Assembly (NCBI GenBank): GCA_949775045.1 | Contig: OX459102.1 | Coordinates: forward strand, 1 to 64,000 | DNA length: 64,000 nucleotides | Source: Metridium senile | Lineage: Eukaryota; Cnidaria; Anthozoa; Actiniaria; Metridiidae | Direction: 5' to 3' | In this document: one piece after another, positions 9,256-21,766 of the stretch | Layout: each line of letters begins with the position of its first letter | Position numbering within the stretch: the first letter of the stretch is position 1 | Notes under the pieces: model-generated | What the model saw: only the letters and a program-made list of their open reading frames with translations | The model's database searches: none | What the model was told of the DNA's origin: nothing | Translations under genes and position numbers: made by a program

Positions 9256-12200
9256 TATTGAACTGTAAACATCAACAGAGTAGATTGTTGTTTTGTTTAC
9301 TGCTATAATAATTTGTATATAGATATCAGTCAACAAGCTTTACATATTTACAACATTTATATTGAACTGTAAACATCAACAGAGTAGATTGTTGTTTTGT
9401 TTACTGCTATAATAATTTGTATATAGATATCAGTCAACAATTAAGCTTTACATATTTACAACATTTATATTGACATATTTATAGTATTTATATTGAACCG
9501 TAAACATCAACAGAGTAGATTGTTGTTTTGTTTACTGCTATAATAATTTGTATATATAGATATCAGTCAACAAGCTTTACATATTTACAACATTTATATT
9601 GAACTGTAAACATCAACAGAGTAGATTGTTGTTTTGTTTACTGCTATAATAATTTGTATATAGATATCAGTCAACAATTAAGCTTTACATATTTACAACA
9701 TTTATATTGACATATTTATAGTATTTATATTGAACCGTAAACATCAACAGAGTAGATTGTTGTTTTGTTTACTGCTATAATAATTTGTATATAGATATCA
9801 TTCAACAAGCTTTACATATAATTTACAACATTTATATTGAACCGTAAACATCAACAGAGTAGATTGTTGTCTTGTTTACTGCTATAATAATTTGTATATA
9901 GATATCAGTCAACAAGCTTTACATATTTACAACATTTATATTGAACTGTAAACATCAACAGAGTAGATTGTTGTTTTGTTTACTGCTATAACAGTTTGTA
10001 TATAGATATCAGTCAACAAGCTTTACATATTTACAACATTAATATTGAACTGTAAACATCAACAGAGTAGATTGTTGTTTTGTTTACTGCTATAATAATT
10101 TGTATATAGATATCAGTCAACAAGCTTTACATATTTACAACATTTATATTGAACTGTAAACATCAACAGAGTAGATTGTTGTTTTGTTTACTGCTATAAT
10201 AATTTGTATATAGATATCAGTCAACAATTAAGCTTTACATATTTACAACATTTATATTGACATATTTATAGTATTTATATTGAACCGTAAACATCAACCG
10301 AGTAGATTGTTGTTTTGTTTACTGCTATAATAATTTGTATATAGATATCATTCAACAAGCTTTACATATAATTTACAACATTTATATTGAACCGTAAACA
10401 TCAACAGAGTAGATTGTTGTCTTGTTTACTGCTATAATAATTTGTATATAGATATCAGTCAACAAGCTTTACATATTTACAACATTTATATTGAACTGTA
10501 AACATCAACAGAGTAGATTGTTGTTTTGTTTACTGCTATAACAGTTTGTATATAGATATCAGTCAACAAGCTTTACATATTTACAACATTAATATTGAAC
10601 TGTAAACATCAACAGAGTAGATTGTTGTTTTGTTTACTGCTATAATAATTTGTATATAGATATCAGTCAACAAGCTTTACATATTTACAACATTTATATT
10701 GAACTGTAAACATCAACAGAGTAGATTGTTTTTTTGTTTACTGCTATAATAATTTGTATATAGATATCAGTCAACAATTAAGCTTTACATATTTACAACA
10801 TTTATATTGACATATTTATAGTATTTATATTGAACCGTAAACATCAACAGAGTAGATTGTTGTTTTGTTTACTGCTATAATAATTTGTATATAGATATCA
10901 GTCAACATTACATATTTACAACATTTATATTGAACTGTAAACATCAACAGAGTAGATTGTTGTTTTGTTTACTGCTATAACAGTTTGTATATATTAGATA
11001 TCAGTCAACAATCTTTACATATTTACAACATTGATATGAACTGTAAACATCAACAGAGTAGATTGTTGTTTTGTTTACTGCTATAATAATTTGTATATAG
11101 ATATCAGTCAACAAGCTTTACATATTTACAACATTTATATTGACATATTTATAGTATTTATATTGAACCGTAAACATCAACAGAGTAGATTGTTGTTTTG
11201 TTTACTGCTATAATAATTTGTATATAGAAATCAGTCAACAAGCTTTACATATTTACAACATTTATATTGAACCGTAAACATCAACATAGTAGATTGTTGT
11301 CTTGTTTACTGCTATAACAGTTTGTATATAGATATCAGTCAACAAGCTTTACATATTTACAACATTTATATGAACTGTAAACATCAACAGAGTAGATTGT
11401 TGTTTTGTTTACTGCTATAATAATTTGTATATAGATATCAGTCAACAAGCTTTACATATTTACAACATTTATATTGACATATTTATAGTATTTATATTGA
11501 ACCGTAAACATCAACAGAGTAGATTGTTGTTTTGTTTACTGCTATAATAATTTGTATATAGATATCAGTCAACAAGCTTTACATATTTACAACATTTATA
11601 TTGAACTGTAAACATCAACAGAGTAGATTGTTTTTTTGTTTACTGCTATAATAATTTGTATATAGATATCAGTCAACAATTAAGCTTTACATATTTACAA
11701 CATTTATATTGACATATTTATAGTATTTATATTGAACCGTAAACATCAACAGAGTAGATTGTTGTTTTGTTTACTGCTATAATAATTTGTATATAGATAT
11801 CAGTCAACATTACATATTTACAACATTTATATTGAACTGTAAACATCAACAGAGTAGATTGTTGTTTTGTTTACTGGCCTATAACAGTTTGTATATATTA
11901 GATATCTGAGTCAACAATCTTTACATATTTACAACATTAATATTGAACTGTAAACATCAACAGAGTAGATTGTTGTTTCGTTTACTGCTATAATAATTTG
12001 TATATAGATATCAGTCAACAAGCTTTACATATTTACAACATTAATATTGAACTGTAAACATCAACAGAGTAGATTGTTGTTTTGTTTACTGCTATAATAA
12101 TTTGTATATAGATATCAGTCAACAAGCTTTACATATTTACAACATTTATATTGAACTGTAAACATCAACAGAGTAGATTGTTGTTTTGTTTACTGCTATA

Positions 12201-12603
12201 ATAATTTGTATATAGATATCAGTCAACAAGCTTTACATATTTACAACATTTATATTGACATATTTATAGTATTTATATTGAACCGTAAACATCAACAGAG
12301 TAGATTGTTGTTTTGTTTACTGCTATAATAATTTGTATATAGAAATCAGTCAACAAGCTTTACATATTTACAACATTTATATTGAACCGTAAACATCAAC
12401 ATAGTAGATTGTTGTCTTGTTTACTGCTATAACAGTTTGTATATAGATATCAGTCAACAAGCTTTACATATTTACAACATTTATATTAAACCGTAAACAT
12501 CAACAGAGTAGATTGTTGTTTTGTTTACTGCTATAAAAGTTTGTATATAGAAATCAGTCAACATTAGCTTTACATATTTACAACATTTATATTGAACCGT
12601 ATT
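9256..12603. repeat. Satellite array, right part (about 30 units)
   Basis: Continuation of the 104- to 131-bp satellite. Rare variants recur at long steps: the pair cattcaacaagc / catataatttac at 9801 and again at 10351 (550 bp), gtatatattagatatc near 10987 and 11893 (about 905 bp), and tcaacatagtag at 11281 and 12396 (1,115 bp). These indicate higher-order repeats made by local block duplications. No ORF of note. Confidence 0.95.
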
Positions 12604-15509
12604 TCATAATCTTTAGCAAAAATCTTGATAAATATAGTTGACTTATAGTCGAATATATATGTATATATCCCAGATTAATATTTCTCGTTTTTTTCTTGAG
12701 TAACCTAATGAACAGTAAGAAATAGTATTTCTTTCACATACTATCAAATACGCCTACGTCATCACGTACAGTTTTTATGACCCGTGCACAAAAACTATAT
12801 ACTTGCACATATTGATGTTGTAAGAAAAAATGAAACTGGGAGCTCCGCTATTAGGTATTACCTAATTTGTATATTAGGTAGCCTTAGTTCTTGTCTAAAC
12901 AAGAAAAACCGGTTCAAAATAAAATTGTTTTTGTTAGCCATTAACCACATTCATTCTAAAACTTTTCACAGATCTTCGCCGATGGAAAGATCCAATAAGT
13001 AACGAAATCCCTTTTAGCCGTTTTGACAGTAGATGATGTACAAATTGTCTTATGACGGACAGATTGTCTGGTGTGAAAACTGGACTTACACAATTTAAGA
13101 CGAAAAATTGTTCTGATTTTGTTGAATTTACATGTAGACGAATACTTAACGCTTCCTTTGTGAGAAGGGCGATCAGCCGTTAACTTGAACAAAGATTTCA
13201 ATGTGAAGGCTAAAATACCTACACGTTCGGCTAAATGGTTATCCACACAATGTAATTTGGAAGACATTTACAAATGATATTATAGTGAGAAACTGTAAAT
13301 TTCAAAAACCTTTTCCTGGTGTTCGTTTTAATTAAGACTATAGTTTTTGGAAATAATCTTTGTAAAAAGTATTTTTCTGTAAAGTAGATATTTTGGAAAA
13401 ACGATTGTTCTTGCTTGAAATAGGTGCTTAGTTGACAGGAATCTATCAGCAACTGCATATGATAATATCATGTCACACAACAGCCGTGTCTCATAGCGAA
13501 AAGTTTGATCACAATTTACAAGAGTATCATAGTTTTTTCAGTTTATTAGAAGAAACCTTGCTTCAGATTAATATTTATATTATTGATATATTTCCGGCTC
13601 AGCATTATTTACAGTATGCTCTCAGTGTTTTACCGGTTCTGCTTTTCTCTTTAACCTGCCTCTTGCTGTGCGTTTGCCTATGCATGCCTCTCAACCTCTC
13701 TTCTTTCCACTTTTCTTGCTGATCTTTCCATTATTGTACGTATATAATACTAAGGGAAAAGGTTGATTGTTTACAAGAAAGCTTCATTACAGAACATGAG
13801 ACAAGGTATCGGGTATACACCATGACCTAGGGCCAGGGATTAAACTACAATGCTTTATTCTCATTGGCGTAAAGACAAGTCAATCTTGATTGATAAGTTA
13901 ATCCCTCTTGAGTGATCAGCGCTAATCCTTTTGAGCTAAAAGTTGCTTTTTCTCGGAAGAAAGATTTGAGAAATATACAAAGTTTAACTGAGTTAATGTC
14001 CCTCAATATAAAAGCTAAAGTAACCATACTCGGCCAGTAAAATTGAAATTTATTCAACTTCTAATTGGTGTCTTTTTTAAAATCTTTTTTGTCATTCCCG
14101 AGATATATTAATTGTTTTGTACAGCAATCCCGTAAAATTGCTTAAAATTACGTATCGTAAGCTTTAAAAATCGACAAAAAAGAAGAAATAAAATAAAAAA
14201 CGCAGGCGCCGTTTTGTAGTTCAACATTTGCATAATGCAATGAAGCAAAAATCTTCGATCTTTCGACGTAAAAATGAAGGACATTTAATAGCTCACTTGT
14301 TATGCAACACCAAATTTTCAAATATTTTTCTTTTTAACAAAAATATAACAATAAACGATAAAAACGCGATAGTATATGTAATCCTTTTGAGATATCCTTT
14401 CAGAAAGTATATAGTTTATTACAATTTGGAGTAAACAAGTGAGTAGATTAGAATTAAGATTTATTACGGAATACTTTGTGTATTTGAACTCAAAGCTATT
14501 CAAAGATATTATAGTGAGAAACCGTGAACACATTGAGTTTTTTTTCTGCTACTTTTTTAACCCATACATTCTTTGCGTGAGCGGATTAGAATTAAGATTT
14601 ATTATGAACACTTAATTCATTAATTTTAGAGGTTTTTTTTTAAAGCAATATATAGAAGCCTTAGAAAATAGTAATATGAGAAAAGTCAATTGTTCAAGTA
14701 TCATGACTGTAAAAAAAAACAATATTTTAAAATCAAATTACAGAAAAGATTTCAAGACATTTTTTTCTCTTTTTCTTAAATAACTCTGCACTAGTACTAG
14801 GTTAATTACACGAAAGCAAACATTCATAGAAAAACCGACTAGTATTAATACCAGATTGACATTGGGACTAGATTGATTTAATAACTTAAAAGTTCAACCT
14901 AAATTTTTTCGTGAAAGTTCCACCAGCGTATTATTATGTAAATCCATCACGTCAACAATGTCCACGATTTTTAATAATCACTCCAACCAACTCGAAGTAG
15001 GTTATTATGTTTTCATTTCTCGTTAAGAATCAAGCAGTGCATTATAATAGAACGGAAATAGGTCACACGGCGGTAAATCAACTACATTGTGATGTGTCAT
15101 TAAGCGTCGACCAAGATCAGCTTTGGCCAATAATTTCTTTTGTCGTGTTTTATTGATATTATTATTGTGGCTGGTCACCCATACATCCGTCTCTCTTGTG
15201 ATTTATTCCTGAAGGTCAACCTTTCTCGCCTCCAGCTACGCATTGATATGAAGCAAATATCTCTCTGACTGTGTTTCCAGATGAGAGTGTTTCTTAATGA
15301 AAACGAGGACTTGTGGACGTTTTACGCAGTCCATCAATCATATAATTAAAGTTGCAAAAAAAAAACGAGGCTGCCAGAGAAGCACAAATATGTAGCGTCG
15401 GTGTTTGCTTAAGTAATCTGATATCCTAGGAATCCGAAGGTCCACTCTTTCCCCCCTCTTTCCTTCAATGCTCATTTTTTTTCAAATAAGTCGACATCAG
15501 TGCAAGCCC
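12604..15509. other. Intergenic, no gene recognised
   Basis: AT-rich sequence with short unconvincing ORFs. A word of about 25 bases (gattagaattaagatttatta) occurs twice, at about 14447 and 14583. The word gatattatagtgagaaac occurs at about 13279 and 14508. The gggagctccgctat motif at 12838 resembles a dispersed repeat fragment. No function can be assigned. Confidence 0.4.
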
Positions 15510-15590
15510 ACTGGGGTAACTCGAGAGCTCCCGTTCTAAACGCCATGCACTAACCAACGTACTGAGTTTCTCTATTCGGGAGGGGAGAGA
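15510..15590 (-). repeat. Possible tRNA-derived SINE head
   Basis: Read on the minus strand, actcagtacgttggttagtg resembles a tRNA D-arm/A box, followed about 30 bases later by ctctcgagtta, a weak B box. No closed acceptor stem was found, so it is not a functional tRNA. It may be a SINE relic. Confidence 0.3.
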
Positions 15591-16349
15591 AGGAAGCCCT
15601 CACGTCCCAACTCAGTCGCCTCTGGGTGCTGAGAATGGGTATACTAGGGTTCTCCAAGAGACACTATATTTTAAACAAATTGTATGAATGGAATCCGATG
15701 ACTACAAATATACCTCATTAACATGTTTTGTTGACTTACTGTCTAAACAACCTGACCTTGTTTCAGCCAGACCATCCTTTAAATGACACCGCTTCCTAGA
15801 ATGATAACACAATAAACTTGTAAAAGGTTTGTCGGAGCGAGGAACGACGATTAGGACAAAAATGAAAAAGTTTATGTTGGGAGGAGGGAGGAGGGTTTTA
15901 GGGAACAACGCAACACGGATCATAAGTTGTCAGGGAACAGCATCATTTATTTTCAGGGATCGAACAGGATCATTTTAAAATTATTTTCAGAAATAAAGGG
16001 AACTAATATGTGATAAAACAATAGTTGCTTGGGATCATGGAAAAAAAATTAAACATTTTAGGGAAACAGTAATTTTACTAATGGGGAACTAACAATGGAG
16101 AAAAACCTGGATCAAGAAAGTTGTATACCCAGGGCTCAGGAGGAATAGAGAAAAGAGCTGAAATTAGAGAGGGCAAAACAAAAATAGTACAGAAGTAATA
16201 GGGAAAACACGGATGCAGAATGTATAAACGATGAACGGACACAAGTAGAGGCTAAAGACCCAAGAGGAGAAGAAAGCAAGAAAACAGCCAAGAAAATAGG
16301 TAAATCAAAAGATCTTTAACAAAGAAATAGAATAAACCTTTCATGAATA

Positions 16350-16537
16350 CTAACGTTTCTTACAATAGCAGCAATATACCAAAATAACAATAACAGCTAT
16401 AAAAACAACGGCACCACTAACAGCGATACCAATAATTGCTCCTAACGGGAGAGGGTCTGCTTTTGGAGCTGTTGTACTTAGTGTAGTTTGTATAGGTGTT
16501 GTAGTTGGTGTATCTGGTGTAGTTGAAGCGCTGATGT
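16350..16537 (-). CDS. Exon 3: stalk, membrane helix and cytoplasmic tail
   Basis: A ttttgcag acceptor is followed in phase 1 by a stalk rich in Thr, Ser and Pro (TPDTPTTTP), then a hydrophobic run (AIIGIAVSGAVVFIAVIVIL) and VYCCYCKKR before TAG. The basic residues after the helix fit the inside of the membrane. The cysteines next to the helix are possible palmitoylation sites. Too short for the usual six-frame search, but supported by phase and composition. Confidence 0.85.
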
Positions 16538-18681
16538 CTGCAAAACAAAGAAGTCATGGTTGCAGGTGGTATTTCTATAAACAGCTTTAAAAATATACTG
16601 TAGTCGAAATAAGAAAGAAATAATAATATCGCCTATCCAGTCTGTCCTAGGCGTTTTACAAAATACAACTCAAAATAAACATATTATAATTAGAGTGGTT
16701 TTCATTAACCCGTGAAACACTCTTTAGTGTATTACTCTTTAATACACCTTAATTCCATTGTGTTCTCTTGTTGGTGTTTGACTATAACTAATACATTTTG
16801 TTTCACGGGTTAATAAAAACCACTTTATAACAATTAGCATGGATAAGACTTGAAAACATTCAGATTTCCACAAGAGTGGATATTGTCAGGCAACTTGTTC
16901 CAAAGTTTAGAATCACGAACGACAAAGAATCTGGAACCATATAACTTCAGATTATATTTGACAGTATTAAGTCTCAGTGTACAAAATGACCGCGGAGACT
17001 GTTCTTGGAGGACAGTAGAGAGATTATTAGTCCGTGTAATGCTTTGAATGTTATTTGATAGACATCACCAATATCACAGTTACGGCATAGACATTAAAAC
17101 AACCAACACTTTATATTTCCACAAATCAATTATTATTGTGTGAAAGGAAGCAACACGACAGCAACACTTTGTTAGCTTGTTAAGTTTTTAAATTTAACTA
17201 GTAAATAAAAAGAGTTGTTTTGCATGGAAAAATAAAAGGTACTGGCACCAGAGTATCCTGCAAGTTTGCCGAGTCGGTCAAACGATCGTTATAATTAGTT
17301 TGCTATGATTTTTAGCAAATATCTAGCTTAAGTTACTAATTTCGTAAAATTATATTCTAAAATTTCGGATTGGATTTGGACTTTGCAAAAGTTGTTATTT
17401 GTAATTTTTTTGTGGCATCGCAATGTTTATTGTGACATCGATAATTTATAAGGTCGACCTTGAAAATGACATATGTATAGACGCATTCTGTCAAAATGTA
17501 ATTGCAAATAAATAATAATAATAAAAATGTTTAGGTCACTTTGAAATAATCGATAACGTAATTTATGCACATTCGACACCTCAAAAGTTAATAGTTTTAG
17601 GCTGCGGACCCATACAAGACTGGTTCAGTCCATTCCAGTCCAGTCAAGATTTTACAACATATTTTAATTTTCTGCTGAAGTTCAACATAACAATTTGAAT
17701 TTAATTTTTGTCTTAGCAATCTACCCCTACTAGGCTTTGTGCAGTAATATTGAAAAACTATAAGTAATAAAGAGCAAAATGTTAGTTTAGCCGAGAATAG
17801 TGAAACATTTGCAAAATCCTCCTTTAAGATATAGTTAATAAATTAGACAATCTGGAAATATTTTGATACGATAATAGCTCTTGATGTATTCTATTTAAAT
17901 ACTGCAGTGTGAGTATATTACTTTTGGGACTTCAAAAACGTTAGTCAAACAATCGGCTTTGATTCTTTGTATAATATTGAAGTTGCGTGGTCAAACGGCA
18001 CTGATTTAAATTGTTAAAGACTAAAACGGAATTATTCCACGTTAAACAGGCATAAAAAACTATAATTATCAAACATTGTATCAAAATGAATGATATGAAA
18101 CAGTTATTTTAGAGTACATGTATGTATTAGATCATTTTTTCAAAAGTTCAACAAATTAAAAAAGATAATAATACATACCGAGCACTTTTAGGTAAATGAA
18201 CCTTTCTTCTTCAGGGTTATTATTATCACTTACGATCAACCTGTAGTACTTTTCGTCAGTTGCTCTCAAGTTGCGAAAATATAAAGTTACGATAATAGAA
18301 TATTCTCCTTGGACATTCAAGTCTATGTCGTTTGCTCTTGCCGACATTTTGTTTATAAATATAAGTTTGCCGTCGTCGTTTTTAGAAGCCATAATAACAG
18401 TTTCCTTCACGCGTGCATTAGTTTCATTCTGTCTGTAAATTTTAACCATGTCCCATCTATCGTCAGTGGTCAAATTAACACTCCAAACTAGTTTAGCCGT
18501 TTGTCCTTGAGTAAAATTGACAGACGTAGGATACTTCCACGTAAATGTTGCATCTAAAAATAAAAATACCAAATGATTGTGTAAATTTTTATCATGCGAT
18601 CACAAAAGGTTAAGACAAAACGTCGTTACCTGTCGATGTAAAAGTGTAGAGCAAGCACACGATAACCCCGAAGATAATCAT
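16350..18681 (-). CDS. Single-Ig-domain type I membrane protein, three exons (whole gene)
   Basis: Exons 18681-18630, 18553-18179 and 16537-16350 join with phase-1 boundaries into 615 bases: 204 residues plus stop. The product has a signal peptide, one Ig-like domain, a Thr/Pro-rich stalk, one membrane helix and a CCYCKKR tail, so it should sit in the plasma membrane with the Ig domain outside. The Ig domain has no cysteine, so the usual disulfide is missing. In this it recalls the unusual Ig-like domains described for invertebrate allorecognition proteins (Hydractinia Alr family) and many cnidarian and sponge relatives; a role in adhesion or recognition is inferred. The short tail has no signalling motif. 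A possible poly(A) signal is TTTATT at 15946-15951. Intron 2 (1.6 kb) contains a MITE. Confidence 0.85.
16693..16825. mobile_element. TA-flanked MITE, copy 1
   Basis: 133 bp with near-perfect 26-bp terminal inverted repeats (gagtggttttcattaacccg / cgggttaataaaaaccactt) and TA on both sides. A second copy of the same family is at 25283-25423, with a shared interior (tagtgtattactctttaata). It lies in intron 2 of the Ig-domain gene. Probably a mariner-type non-autonomous element. Confidence 0.85.
18179..18553 (-). CDS. Exon 2: cysteine-free Ig-like domain
   Basis: A phase 1-1 exon of 375 bp behind a tttttag acceptor and before a GTATGT donor. It encodes one Ig-like fold: TFTWKYP at the start, GQTAKLVWSVNL as strand B, WDMVKIYR as strand C, and ATDEKYYRLIV as strand F. 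The last two are the places where canonical Ig domains have Trp and the D-x-G-x-Y-x-C motif; here the Cys of both B and F is absent and there is no Cys at all. N-glycosylation sequons are NFT, NLT and NET. Confidence 0.88.
18630..18681 (-). CDS. Exon 1: signal peptide of the Ig-domain protein
   Basis: ATG at 18681 begins MIIFGVIVCLLYTFTST, a short hydrophobic signal sequence, and the exon ends at ACAG before a GTAACG donor. It ends after the first base of an Asp codon (phase 1), matching exon 2. An upstream ATG (ATG AAA ACA TGA) eight bases before is out of frame and stops at once. The intron that follows is only 76 bp. Confidence 0.8.
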
Positions 18682-19419
18682 GTTTTCATTGAACGATAAC
18701 AATGTCGTACTGCAGTTATGAAAACTATTGCATGCAAATCAATGCTTAATCTGTAGCTCAGAACCATTCAAGCATGATAAAAAAATGCTTTTTACTCGTG
18801 ACATTATTGATCATTAATTAACTCGTGGATTGAGGACCCTGAGGTTATTGAGTATAAACTTTTGAGCTCTTGGATTTTGGTCAGCGTACCTTTAAATATG
18901 CATTACATCATGTTTCAAACAACCACTAATTGGGTTTAGAAATTGGGTTTGGACTAGAAATCTAGCCGTATTCAATATGGCGGATTCCCGGGTGAAAGGC
19001 AGAGCAAATTCTGTATTTAAAAAGCGTCTAAGTAAGATTTTTCGTTCAATCTAAATAGTTTGGAAAAAGAATATAACCAATTAGGCACGTCAATGGCCAT
19101 TTATGTCAAATTATTACTACTTCAAAACGAGACGAAGTGTTTTATTTCAGTGTTTTTCGATACATATTCGGATATAAGTAGTAGTGTAGGGATGAAATTA
19201 TCCTTCGAGGAGCAGAGGAGCAAACGAGGAGCAAACAGGGAGAAAACGAGGAGCAGGGAGAGCAGTGGGAGAGCAGTAGGAGAGCCAACAGTCACCTGGT
19301 AGTATCTATTGTTCTCTAATGAATTCAAAAAACGCGATTCATTAGCAATGCTTTTTTAAAATAAAAAATAATAATACCACCACAATCATAGAACTGAAAT
19401 AATAACCAGTATTCAGTCG
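18682..19419. other. Upstream region of the Ig gene, with a purine-rich patch
   Basis: Presumed promoter side of the minus-strand Ig gene; no clear core promoter element was identified. Bases 19198-19290 are strongly purine-rich with repeated gaggagca/gagagcag words. No gene seen. Confidence 0.35.
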
Positions 19420-20206
19420 AATAAAGGATTGAAGCGATTCCTTATTCTCATAGATCGCCGTGTACGATTAGCTTTTAGATAGGGTCCTTGAACTTTATGG
19501 GCATCATCATCCAACATATTCTTGATACGGTCATATCGATGTCGCTTTCGTTTTCTTTCACCAGGTGATGAACTCGGTGGGGTACGTTGTTAAAAATATT
19601 TCAGGAACCGGAGTTTGTACTGAGGAAAGAGTAGGTGTTAATGGCTTCACCGGTGGTGGTGTTCGGAATGAGTGAGGTATAGTGAGAGTGGTTCACTAGC
19701 ATGGAAAGTTGTAGTCACAGGAGATAACCCCGTTGAAAAACTAGGGACATCTTCATGAATTGACTCTTCAGCAACGGTATTATAAGTTACTGGTTACACT
19801 GGGTGGCTGTGAAGGCTGTAAAACGATTAATATCTTTATTTTTAATTGAATTGATGAAAATCAATCTGAAGTTGTACATACTCTTGTACTTTTTGATTGA
19901 CACTGAGATTGGATTTGTGAAGTACGGCAGTCATTCGTAAATTTTGTACTTTTGAGACGGTGGGAGGAAGAACAAAACTTTGTTGCTTGAGCTTTCGAGG
20001 TATTTATACTTAATCTTCGGAAGATTCAGTTCTGTTTTTACCTGCTCTCCAGGTAAGACATTTTTTCTTATTCGACAGTGATCTGGTGTGGTGGTTTTTA
20101 GGTCAATAAACAGATAGCCAAAAGGTCTGCTCACTGCCTCTTCATACTTCTGAAGAAAATATTCGGTTTTTCTTGGGTACATTGGCTTGGCCAATGTGAA
20201 AACCAA
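19420..20206 (-). pseudogene. Broken ORF of unknown, probably transposon-derived protein
   Basis: The minus strand has a 91-residue ORF (20206-19931) with conserved-looking text (YPRKTEYFLQKYEEAVSRPF, then GYLFIDLKTTTPD). Downstream, in shifted frames, come a Ser/Thr/Pro-rich stretch and a basic tail (about 19590-19420, containing KRKRHRYDRIKNMLDDDAHK) ending at a stop. The order suggests one protein broken by frameshifts. I do not recognise the family with certainty; the IDLK-type segment recurs, from memory, in cnidarian mobile elements. It could also be spurious in part. Confidence 0.35.
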
Positions 20207-20582
20207 TGTGAAAATTTATGTTGATCTCTTGTGTTCTTGAATATTAACACATAGTGATAATTTAAGCTGATATCCCTGTTCCCTTTGCTCTGATGAAATA
20301 TATTTTAAACCAAATAGATAACACTAATGTTGCGGTGATGGGATCCCTGGGTAAATAAGTTTATAACCTGTTTGTCTCTACTGGCGGAACTCATTTGATC
20401 ATCAATGGCGATTAGATTGCGCACATTGACACACACAAGACGGGATGGAGCGCATCTATTGACATGTTGACCAACACTGTGCACGTATTCCGGAAATAAA
20501 GGCTGGTTACTCAGCTTCCTTCCTTCCTGCTTGACACAAAATGTACGTTCTGAACCACTCATTTTGTGAACTTGACTCAAAT

Positions 20583-21012
20583 TAGCCTGCGTAGCAAGCG
20601 TTTTTTTTGGGGGGAACGGAATAAAGTTGTTTTTTGGTTGTTTAGGGATAGCTGTGTTACCCATATGGCCGCGCGAAGTTTTGAGCAAAAGCTTACGCCG
20701 TTCCTTGAAAGCCGTGATTGTGGACGAATCACACACTATAGAAACAAACTCAATGAACTATCTTTTTATTAGCTATTCTTTTTTTTAGCTTGGAAAATAC
20801 TATCAACTGTTTATTAAAGATCAGAATGTTATCTACATTTTGCGTTTGGATTCAATATTTTTATAACGGCTATAAATAAGAGTATCCGATATCTGTTTTT
20901 TTGTACTCGTCTTAGGTTTCGCGCGGCCATATCGGTAACACAGCTATCCCAAAACAACCAAAAAACAACTTTCTCCCGTTCCCCAAAAAAGAAACGCTTG
21001 CTACGCAGGCTA
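20583..21012. mobile_element. Mutator-like MITE with 9-bp target duplication
   Basis: Terminal inverted repeats of about 95 bp start tagcctgcgtagcaagcg at the left and end cgcttgctacgcaggcta at the right. They are flanked by a perfect 9-bp duplication, gactcaaat, at 20574-20582 and 21013-21021. Long TIRs with a 9-bp duplication fit Mutator-like elements. The inside (about 240 bp) has no transposase. ORFs read across it on both strands are artefacts of the mirror arms. Confidence 0.88.
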
Positions 21013-21766
21013 GACTCAAATTAGATGACAAATTTTGCACTGACTTTCAGGGGTCTGAAATGGGACAAGCTGATGAGGTCTATAGTAATATAGATCAGTG
21101 TAAGATGATGTTAAGTCTGCATAGCGGCTCTTGAGGATTGGGGAGAGGAGGGGATTTCTGAACGATGTAAGACTTTAGAGGTCATAAAATTCCTACACTC
21201 ATCACTGAGGGATGTTGCAAATAATGCCTGGTGAGTGTGGCAATTTTATGACTATATATGAAACAGACTTGTTGCAATTAAAACAATAAAACAACTCTAA
21301 ATTCTTACATCTATATCACTATCATTATCTCTATATAATAAACACAAGTGAAGATATTAGACGTTAAAATTGTTAAACACCTATATTTCCACCATGGCCT
21401 TCTTCAGGGTATGACAAGAATACAATGTGTTGAAAAGACCTATCTATCATTATCTCTATATATACATGTTAATGCCTGTACACATGATAAAATCAAATTA
21501 CTTAATTATAAACAGTGGTTATTAATCCTCATTGAAGAGTGCATGCCATATAAAACGTGAAATGTGGGACAGTGCGATGAACAATAGTCACATAATTAGC
21601 CACCTTTGTATGAAAAGTCATTTCATGCCCGAGTTAAAATTTGAGTTGATCACTAAAGAGTTGATCACTAAATTATTTCATGGATATATGGCATTGTACT
21701 CTATTACTGTATTAAAAATGTTTTTGTTTACTTATAAAGGCTATTCTTATAACTCCAGTAGTACAG

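Noticed and set aside
3306..12603. CRISPR-like array
   Set aside because: The units are full-length tandem satellites without unique spacers, in an animal genome.
13432..13722. Hydrophobic 96-residue ORF
   Set aside because: No signal for a start or splice context, no homologous motif, and it lies in AT-rich sequence without conserved features.
20305..20772. ORFs across the Mutator-like MITE on both strands
   Set aside because: They overlap each other and run through the terminal repeat; no recognisable domain.
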